From Nitrospirota bacterium (GTDB lineage Bacteria; Nitrospirota; CAKKRA01; 9FT-COMBO-42-15), in assembly GCA_023248415.1 (NCBI GenBank), contig JAHFEP010000014.1, positions 1 through 24,376 of the forward strand: a stretch of DNA of 24,376 nt. The letters are read 5' to 3'. Shown here one piece after another: positions 16,248 through 21,563 of the stretch (positions are counted from its first letter, which is position 1; each line of letters begins with the position of its first letter). Below the pieces are notes generated by a model. That model was given only the letters and a program-made list of their open reading frames with translations, did no database searches and was not told where the DNA came from. The position numbers were made by a program, and so were the translations under genes.

Positions 16248-17203
16248 AGGACTGGCTGATATATTTCATTTTAAATCTCATTATCGTTTTTTTTAAGATA
16301 TTGCCGAGGCAATTGGCATTAAGGCTCGGCGAGTCCTTAGCCATTTTACTATATTATCTAAGTTCAAGGCACCGCAGGATTACATTGGATAATCTCAAGA
16401 CTGCATATGGAAGAGACATAAATGAAAAAGGAAGAGAGGATATTGCTAAATCGTCTTTTAAAAATCTTGGCAGGGTAGCGGCAGAATTTTCAAAGATGAC
16501 ATCTTATACAAAGGAATTTGCAGAGAGGATTATTGAAATTGACGGATGGGAGAATTTTGAGAATGCCATTAAAAAAGGAAAGGGGATTGTTTTTCTTACA
16601 GGGCATCTTGGCAACTGGGAGCTGATGGCATACAGCCAGTCTTTAAGAGGGTATCCATTAAATGTCATTGCAAGGCCATTAGATAATCCTGTTGTAGAGA
16701 GATTTGTTCAAGAACAGAGGTCTGCTGCTGGCAATAGGGTAATTGCAAAAAAGAGTGGCTTAAAGGATATTATGCAGTGTTTAAAAAATAAAGAGCATAT
16801 CGGCATACTCCTTGACCAGAATGTAGCTCAACAGGAGGGTATATTTGTAGATTTTTTTGGCAAGACAGCATGTACCAGTTTTGGCCTTGCAATGATTGCC
16901 TTAAAGACTGATATTACAATAATCCCGGTATTCTTATTATATACGGGCAGCGGTAGATACAGGCAGTTAATTGGAGAGGAGATTGAGATACAAAAAACTG
17001 GTGATTTTGAATATGATATGGCATATAATACAGCGCTTTTTACAAAGGTTATTGAATCGTATATAAGACAATATCCAGAGCAGTGGTTCTGGGCGCACCG
17101 CAGATGGAAGACGCAGCCAAAGGAGATGAAGTGGAAGGAGAGAAATATAAAGATCAGAAGATTTGAGGGACATATAGATTTAAAAGGGGTAGATAATGTT
17201 TGA
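16244..17203 (+). CDS. lpxL: LpxL/HtrB-family lipid A late acyltransferase
   Basis: A 319-residue inner-membrane protein of the LpxL/LpxM (HtrB/MsbB) family, which adds secondary acyl chains to Kdo-lipid A. An N-terminal membrane helix (YFILNLIIVFFKILP) is followed by the catalytic HX4E motif in TGHLGNWELM (H121, E126), VIARPLDNPVVERFV, GILLDQNVAQQEGIFVDFFG and the family's C-terminal signature EQWFWAHRRWKTQP. The start is TTG at 16244, overlapping the lpxK stop. Whether it acts at the 2' or 3' chain cannot be told from sequence. With the DUF374 gene upstream, the operon encodes two different late-acyltransferase types. Confidence 0.88.
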   Translation: MKDWLIYFILNLIIVFFKILPRQLALRLGESLAILLYYLSSRHRRITLDNLKTAYGRDINEKGREDIAKSSFKNLGRVAAEFSKMTSYTKEFAERIIEIDGWENFENAIKKGKGIVFLTGHLGNWELMAYSQSLRGYPLNVIARPLDNPVVERFVQEQRSAAGNRVIAKKSGLKDIMQCLKNKEHIGILLDQNVAQQEGIFVDFFGKTACTSFGLAMIALKTDITIIPVFLLYTGSGRYRQLIGEEIEIQKTGDFEYDMAYNTALFTKVIESYIRQYPEQWFWAHRRWKTQPKEMKWKERNIKIRRFEGHIDLKGVDNV

Positions 17204-18839
17204 CAGAGAGATAAAAAGGATTTTAATAAGGGGCACTAACTGGATTGGCGATGCTGTGCTTACAATGCCTGCTATCAATGCAGTAAGACAGAAATTTCCA
17301 GATGCAGAGATATCAATCTTGGTAAAGCCATGGGTGGCAGGGCTCTTTGAAAACAGCCCTGATATTGACAGGATTATTATTTATGACGATAAGAAGTATG
17401 GCCGTTTATGCGGAAAAAGAAAGCTAATAAGCGACCTAAAGAAACACAAATTTGATATGGCTATCCTCTTTCAAAATGCCTTTGAGGCAGCATTTCTTTC
17501 GTATCTTGCAAGGATACCAGTAAGATATGGATACAATACAGACGGCAGAGGCATGCTTCTTACCCATAAGATTGTTCTTTCAGATGAGACTCTCAAAAAA
17601 CATCAGATATGGTATTATCTTGATTTATTGAGGCCGATGGGTATCAATATTAAAAAGCCCGAACTTAGCCTCAAGATTGGAAATAAGGATAAGGCTGCTG
17701 CATCAAATATGCTGAAAAAAAATCGTATAAAAAAGTGTGACCTAATTATTGGAATAAACCCAGGCGCTTCTTATGGCCCTGCAAAGAGGTGGTTTTCTGA
17801 AAGATATGCAAAACTTGCAGACATGCTTATAGATAGATACAGTGCAATGATAATCTTATTTGGCAGCAAAGAGGATAAGGAAGTTACCAATGAGATTGCC
17901 TCTCTCTCATCGCATAAATTAATAAACCTTGCTGGCAAAACATCTCTCAGCGAGGCAATTGCATTGATAGAAAGGTGCAGAGTTTTTATTACAAATGATT
18001 CAGGTCTGATGCACATAGCAGCAGCATTAAATGCGCCTGTTATTGCCATATTCGGCTCTACATCGCCGGAGAGGACAGGACCTTATGGCAGTAGCCATCA
18101 TGTTATTTATAAAAATGTGAAATGCAGCCCGTGTTTAAAAAGGGTTTGCCCGGCAGATTTTAAGTGTATGGATTTGATTAGTGTTGATGAGGTGTTTTCC
18201 CACATCCCCTCCTTGCCAAGGAGGGGAGAAAGGGGAGGTAAGGTGCGATTGCCTGCTGTCTTTCTTGACAGGGACGGCACTATTTGCCATGATGTTGGCT
18301 ATTTAAATGACATTAAAAGATTGCGCTTTATTTCGAAGGCATCAGATGCAATCAAATTAATCAATAAAAATAAGATAAAGGCAGTTGTAATCACAAATCA
18401 ATCTGCAGTTGCACGTGGCTATTTGACAGAGGATAACCTAAGGAGAATAAATGATGTGTTTTCTGCAAGGTTAATCAAGAAAGGCGCCCTTCTTGACGGT
18501 GTTTATTATTGTCCTCACCATCCAGAAGCTGGAAACAGCATATACACAAAAAAGTGCGATTGCAGAAAACCTGAAATAGGCATGTTAAAAAAGGCTGCTA
18601 AAGAGCTGTCCATTAATATGAAAGACTCATATATGATAGGCGATAAGATTACAGATATCCAGTTAGCGCAAAAGGCTAAGATAAAGGGAATCCTCGTTCT
18701 TACTGGTTACGGCAAAAAAGAATATGGTATAATTAAAAAAGATGGATTAAAACATCCTGATTATGTTGCTAAGGATTTACACGATGCAGTAAGATGGATA
18801 TTAAGAGATAGAAGAAAAAGTGTTAAACAGAGATTTTAA
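17196..18839 (+). CDS. waaF-gmhB: Fusion of ADP-heptose:LPS heptosyltransferase (WaaF-like) and D-glycero-D-manno-heptose-1,7-bisphosphate 7-phosphatase (GmhB)
   Basis: A 547-residue two-domain protein. Residues 1 to about 335 are a GT9 heptosyltransferase (IRGTNWIGDAVLTMPAINAV, NPGASYGPAKRWF, TNDSGLMHIAAALNAPVIAI, FGSTSPERTGPYG and a CSPCLKRVCPADFKC cysteine cluster). Residues 350-547 are a HAD-type GmhB: nucleophile and acid D358/D360 in DRDGT, VITNQSAVARGYL, zinc ligands C439, H441, C454, C456 in CPHHPEAG/CDCRKP, and MIGDKITDIQLA. GmhB removes the 7-phosphate during ADP-heptose synthesis; WaaF uses ADP-heptose, so the fusion links supply and use. The linker SHIPSLPRRGERGG is encoded by a palindromic repeat (18206-18226 and flank). 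An in-frame GTG at 18243 behind GGGGAGG could also start GmhB separately. The gene begins 8 bases before the previous stop. Confidence 0.9.
   Translation: MFDREIKRILIRGTNWIGDAVLTMPAINAVRQKFPDAEISILVKPWVAGLFENSPDIDRIIIYDDKKYGRLCGKRKLISDLKKHKFDMAILFQNAFEAAFLSYLARIPVRYGYNTDGRGMLLTHKIVLSDETLKKHQIWYYLDLLRPMGINIKKPELSLKIGNKDKAAASNMLKKNRIKKCDLIIGINPGASYGPAKRWFSERYAKLADMLIDRYSAMIILFGSKEDKEVTNEIASLSSHKLINLAGKTSLSEAIALIERCRVFITNDSGLMHIAAALNAPVIAIFGSTSPERTGPYGSSHHVIYKNVKCSPCLKRVCPADFKCMDLISVDEVFSHIPSLPRRGERGGKVRLPAVFLDRDGTICHDVGYLNDIKRLRFISKASDAIKLINKNKIKAVVITNQSAVARGYLTEDNLRRINDVFSARLIKKGALLDGVYYCPHHPEAGNSIYTKKCDCRKPEIGMLKKAAKELSINMKDSYMIGDKITDIQLAQKAKIKGILVLTGYGKKEYGIIKKDGLKHPDYVAKDLHDAVRWILRDRRKSVKQRF
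18206..18226 (+). repeat. Palindromic repeat within the waaF-gmhB linker
   Basis: CCCCTCCTTG (18206-18215), one base, then CAAGGAGGGG (18217-18226) form a perfect 10-bp inverted repeat. It is much richer in G+C than the surrounding genes. Together with the following GAAAGGGGAGG it encodes the low-complexity linker IPSLPRRGERGG between two complete enzyme domains. It looks like a small dispersed palindromic element rather than enzyme sequence. Confidence 0.65.
18232..18245 (+). promoter_or_regulatory. Possible internal ribosome binding site and GTG start for GmhB
   Basis: GGGGAGG at 18232-18238 precedes an in-frame GTG at 18243-18245 by 4 bases. That GTG begins VRLPAVFLDRDGT, which is where stand-alone GmhB proteins normally start. 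It could give a separate 198-residue GmhB in addition to the fusion. The spacing is short, so this is tentative. Confidence 0.35.
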
Positions 18840-19860
18840 GAATATACTTATTATCAAGCCGAGTTCAATTGGTGATATTATCCATGCCCTTCCATTTTTA
18901 TACTCTATCAGGGCAAGATATCCAAAGGCAAGAATTTCATGGCTGATAAACAGCGGCTTTGAAGACCTGATTAAGGATAATCCAGAGTTAGATGAGATAA
19001 TACTGTTTGAAAGAAAGAGATGGGGCGGCTTTGATAATATAGGCTACAAATTCAAAGGGCTTACTGAATTTCTCAGGGAATTAAGACGCAAACAATTTGA
19101 TTTGGTAATTGACCTGCAGGGGCTTTTCAGAAGCGGGATAATCACATATCTTTCAGGCGCTGCACATCGTGTTGGCTTTGCCAATGCAAGAGAGTTAAGC
19201 CCAATCTTTTATAATTATAAAATCTCTCATCCTTCTATTGAGATGCATGCAGTTGACAGATACCTCCTGATTGCCAAAGAACTCGGAGCCGGCATATCTA
19301 AGATAGATTTTAAAATTAATATTCCAAAAAAAGAAAATGAGTATGTATCAGGTCTTATAAACAGGATCAAAAAAAGACCTTTAATTGCAATCAACCCATC
19401 TGCAAGATGGGAGACAAAGATGTGGCCTCTAAAAAGATATGCAAAGCTTGCAGATGCAATAGCTGATAAATTAAAGGCTCAGACTGTTCTGATTGGCAGC
19501 AGAGAAGATGAAGACAGGATTAATGAGTTGTTATCAATGACAAAGTCAAAACCCGTGAATCTTTGTGGAAGGACGAGCCTTCTGCAGCTTGCAGCCTTGT
19601 TAAAAAGGGCAGCTCTTTTAATTACCAATGACTCAGGGCCTATGCATATTGCTGCTGCAGTTGGCACGTCTGTTGCTGCCATATTTGGCCCAACCCGTCC
19701 TGTGAGGACTGGCCCTTATGGAAAGGGTCATGTTGTATTACAGAGCAGCCTGCCATGCATCAACTGCCTGAAAAAAAAATGTGACGACCTGAAATGCATG
19801 GATGCAATTAGTGTTGATGAGGTCTTTAATTCAGTTAGAAAAGTATTGAAACAAAAATGA
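18820..19860 (+). CDS. waaC: GT9 heptosyltransferase, WaaC-like (ADP-heptose:LPS heptosyltransferase I)
   Basis: A 346-residue GT9 enzyme starting with NILIIKPSSIGDIIHALPFL, the acceptor-side motif (including the catalytic-aspartate region SSIGD) typical of WaaC, which adds the first heptose to Kdo. Further signals are LVIDLQGLFRSGIITYLSGA, INPSARWETKMWPLKRYA, the ADP-binding TNDSGPMHIAAAVGTSVAAI and the C-terminal cysteine cluster CINCLKKKCDDLKC also seen in the preceding heptosyltransferase. The start is GTG at 18820, inside the end of the fusion gene (20-base overlap), with only a weak AG-rich ribosome site. Exact acceptor assignment (heptose I versus another heptose) rests on the SSIGD-type N-terminus and the neighbours. 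Confidence 0.87.
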   Translation: MLNRDFKNILIIKPSSIGDIIHALPFLYSIRARYPKARISWLINSGFEDLIKDNPELDEIILFERKRWGGFDNIGYKFKGLTEFLRELRRKQFDLVIDLQGLFRSGIITYLSGAAHRVGFANARELSPIFYNYKISHPSIEMHAVDRYLLIAKELGAGISKIDFKINIPKKENEYVSGLINRIKKRPLIAINPSARWETKMWPLKRYAKLADAIADKLKAQTVLIGSREDEDRINELLSMTKSKPVNLCGRTSLLQLAALLKRAALLITNDSGPMHIAAAVGTSVAAIFGPTRPVRTGPYGKGHVVLQSSLPCINCLKKKCDDLKCMDAISVDEVFNSVRKVLKQK

Positions 19861-19866
19861 GGTGTT

Positions 19867-20640
19867 TTGTTGATTAGAAAATTTGTCTTTTTTATTTTAT
19901 GTTGTTTTTTTACTGGTGAAAATTCCTTTGCAGATACAAAGCCGTTTCCTTTTACAGTTGGTGAAAAATTTACCTTTGATATAACATGGATGGGAATAAG
20001 CGCTGCCACTGCAACATTGGAGGTTTTTCAAAAAACAAAATATAAAGGCAATGAGGTCTACCATATTGTTTCAACAGCAAGGTCAAGCAAATTTATTTCT
20101 ACCTTCTATTCAGTAGAAGATATGGTAGAGACCTTTGTTGATGCCAAAGAGATATTTTCCTATCTGTTAAAGGTAAAACAGAGGGAGGGAAGGTATAAGA
20201 GCGATAAGGAAATTGAGTTTGACCAGATAAAAAATAAGGCTTATTATAGAAAAATGGGGAGTCGGGAAGAGGTCTTTGATGTGCCTCCAAAGGTTCAGGA
20301 TGCCTTATCCTGTTACTATTATTTCAGAACACTTGATAATATTAAGGTTGGCAAATCAGTGTTTATAGAGACATTTGAGAATAAAAAGACATGGCAGCTT
20401 GAGGTTCAGGTTTTGGGTAAGGAGAAGATTAAGACCCCTGCAGGTGAGTTTGACACAATAAAATTAAAGCCGTTATTAAAGTTTCAAGGTGTTTTTATTA
20501 ATAAGGGAGATATATATCTATGGGTAACAGATGATTATAGAAAAATACCTGTTCAGATGAAGAGCAAGGTTATAATAGGATATTTTACAGCAACACTAAT
20601 AGGTATAGATGGTGCAACCATAATCCAAGGAGGTTTATAA
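19867..20640 (+). CDS. DUF3108-family exported protein of unknown function
   Basis: A 257-residue protein with a signal peptide (LIRKFVFFILCCFF, cleavage near NSFA/DTK) and an all-beta body typical of DUF3108 (FTVGEKFTFDITWMGISAAT, FYSVEDMVETFVD, VQDALSCYYYFRTL, KTPAGEFDTIKLKP, DIYLWVTDDYRKIPVQMKSK). Proteins of this family are periplasmic or outer-membrane-associated and uncharacterised. The location at the end of an LPS operon suggests an envelope role but nothing more specific. The start is TTG at 19867 or 19870, preceded by TGAGG. It ends one base before the next gene, whose GGAGG ribosome site lies within this coding sequence. Confidence 0.82.
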   Translation: MLIRKFVFFILCCFFTGENSFADTKPFPFTVGEKFTFDITWMGISAATATLEVFQKTKYKGNEVYHIVSTARSSKFISTFYSVEDMVETFVDAKEIFSYLLKVKQREGRYKSDKEIEFDQIKNKAYYRKMGSREEVFDVPPKVQDALSCYYYFRTLDNIKVGKSVFIETFENKKTWQLEVQVLGKEKIKTPAGEFDTIKLKPLLKFQGVFINKGDIYLWVTDDYRKIPVQMKSKVIIGYFTATLIGIDGATIIQGGL

Positions 20641-20641
20641 T

Positions 20642-20812
20642 ATGCCAGTAACCAAAGAGCTTTTAGAAATACTTGCCTGTCCAAAGTGCAAAGGAGAGAT
20701 TCATCTTAATGAAAAGTCTGATGGCCTTGTCTGCAATAAGTGCAAGCTCATGTATCCTATTAAAGATGATATACCTGTAATGCTTATTGATGAGGCGGTG
20801 AAGATTGGGTGA
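20642..20812 (+). CDS. Trm112/YcaR-family small zinc-ribbon protein
   Basis: A 56-residue protein. It begins MPVTKELLEILACPKCKGE and carries a second CNKCK pair, giving a four-cysteine (CxxC...CxxC) zinc ribbon, then LMYPIKDDIPVMLIDEA, the usual Trm112-family ending. Trm112 proteins activate methyltransferases in eukaryotes and archaea; the bacterial role is unclear. In E. coli the homologue YcaR lies in the msbA-lpxK-kdsB region, so linkage to LPS genes is recurrent. A strong AAGGAGG precedes the ATG. It appears to be the last gene of the long envelope operon; I see no clear intrinsic terminator in the 41 bases after it. Confidence 0.9.
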   Translation: MPVTKELLEILACPKCKGEIHLNEKSDGLVCNKCKLMYPIKDDIPVMLIDEAVKIG

Positions 20813-20853
20813 GGGCTGGTAATGAATTTCTGATGCCATTGCATGAGTTTGTA

Positions 20854-20882
20854 TTGACAATACCTCCTATAATGTATATAAT
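20854..20882 (+). promoter_or_regulatory. Consensus sigma70 promoter of the vapBC operon
   Basis: TTGACA (20854-20859) and TATAAT (20877-20882) match consensus at all 12 positions with a 17-base spacer. Transcription would begin near 20889, leaving a leader of about 15 bases before the antitoxin ATG at 20904. The -10 box lies wholly within the inverted repeat described next, so the promoter is very probably autoregulated. Confidence 0.85.
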
Positions 20883-20898
20883 ATACATTATAGGAGGT
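20862..20898 (+). promoter_or_regulatory. Probable antitoxin operator: 18-bp perfect inverted repeat over -10 box and ribosome binding site
   Basis: ACCTCCTATAATGTATAT (20862-20879), one central A, then its exact reverse complement (20881-20898). The right arm ends in AGGAGGT, the Shine-Dalgarno of the antitoxin, and the centre carries the -10 box. Ribbon-helix-helix antitoxins bind such symmetric sites, usually as the toxin-antitoxin complex. Because transcription would start inside the right arm, this is a DNA operator and not an RNA hairpin of its own transcript. A readthrough transcript from the envelope operon would contain the full hairpin and hide the ribosome site. Confidence 0.75.
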
Positions 20899-20903
20899 TG
20901 TTT

Positions 20904-21149
20904 ATGGCAACACTAAAAAGAACCCAGATGTATTTCCCAGAAGAGGTAATCATTGAGCTGAAAAAGAAGGCCAGTGAAGAAAGGACCACCGTTGCTAACA
21001 TTGTAAGGACTGCTGTGTCAGAGTTGTTTAAGAAGGAAAAGGCTAAGAACTGGATGCAAGACCCTTTGTGGAATATGATTGGTTCCAGTAGTTCAAAGGA
21101 TGGTGACCTATCTGTAAATCATGATAAATACCTTTACGGGAAAAAATAG
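20904..21149 (+). CDS. vapB: Ribbon-helix-helix (CopG-type) antitoxin, VapB-like
   Basis: An 81-residue protein. The N-terminal beta strand (MATLKRTQMYFPEE) and two helices (IIELKKKASEERTTVANIVR, then TAVSELFKKEK) form a ribbon-helix-helix DNA-binding fold. The C-terminal part (NWMQDPLWNMIGSSSS onward) would be the flexible segment that wraps the toxin. I chose ATG 20904 over an in-frame TTG at 20898 because AGGAGGT at 20892-20898 then has a 5-base spacing. The stop is immediately followed by the toxin ATG with no gap, the usual antitoxin-first, translationally coupled arrangement. It has its own promoter, separate from the upstream operon. Confidence 0.85.
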   Translation: MATLKRTQMYFPEEVIIELKKKASEERTTVANIVRTAVSELFKKEKAKNWMQDPLWNMIGSSSSKDGDLSVNHDKYLYGKK

Positions 21150-21551
21150 ATGATGGCTTTTGTAGATACCTCGGCATGGATTGCGCTTAATGATAAAACC
21201 GACCAATACCATAATAATGCAATACTAAAGAGCCAACAAATAAAGAAACAGAAGATAGAGCTTATAACCTCAGAATATATATTTGATGAAAGCATCACCT
21301 TGATAAGATATAGGGCTTCCCATCAATCGGCAGTTACTTTTGGAGATTCTTTATTAAACAGTAATATTGTCAGGATTATTGATGTGGCAACTGAAGACAG
21401 ACTTATGGCATGGGAAATGTTTAAGCAGTATAGAGATAAGGAGTTAAGTTTCACGGACTGCACGAGCTTTGTGTTAATGAAGAAATTAAAACTTCAGAAG
21501 GCTTTTACCTTTGATAGGCATTTTAAATTAATGGGATTTGAGATGTTATAA
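21150..21551 (+). CDS. vapC: PIN-domain ribonuclease toxin, VapC-like
   Basis: A 133-residue PIN-domain protein, a Mg-dependent RNase that blocks translation when its antitoxin is lost. The conserved acidic residues are present: D6 in FVDTSAWIAL, E47 in YIFDES, D103 in LSFTDCTSFVLM and D122 in FTFDRHF. Length and spacing are normal, so the toxin looks intact. It begins directly after the antitoxin stop; a second ATG at 21153 would remove one residue. The next gene starts 12 bases downstream, but a functional link is unlikely. Confidence 0.9.
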   Translation: MMAFVDTSAWIALNDKTDQYHNNAILKSQQIKKQKIELITSEYIFDESITLIRYRASHQSAVTFGDSLLNSNIVRIIDVATEDRLMAWEMFKQYRDKELSFTDCTSFVLMKKLKLQKAFTFDRHFKLMGFEML

Positions 21552-21563
21552 AAAGACAACCTT

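Noticed and set aside
20862..20898. RNA attenuator or riboswitch before vapB
   Set aside because: The consensus promoter would start transcription within the right arm, so its own mRNA lacks the left arm; treated as a DNA operator, with RNA folding only possible in readthrough RNA.
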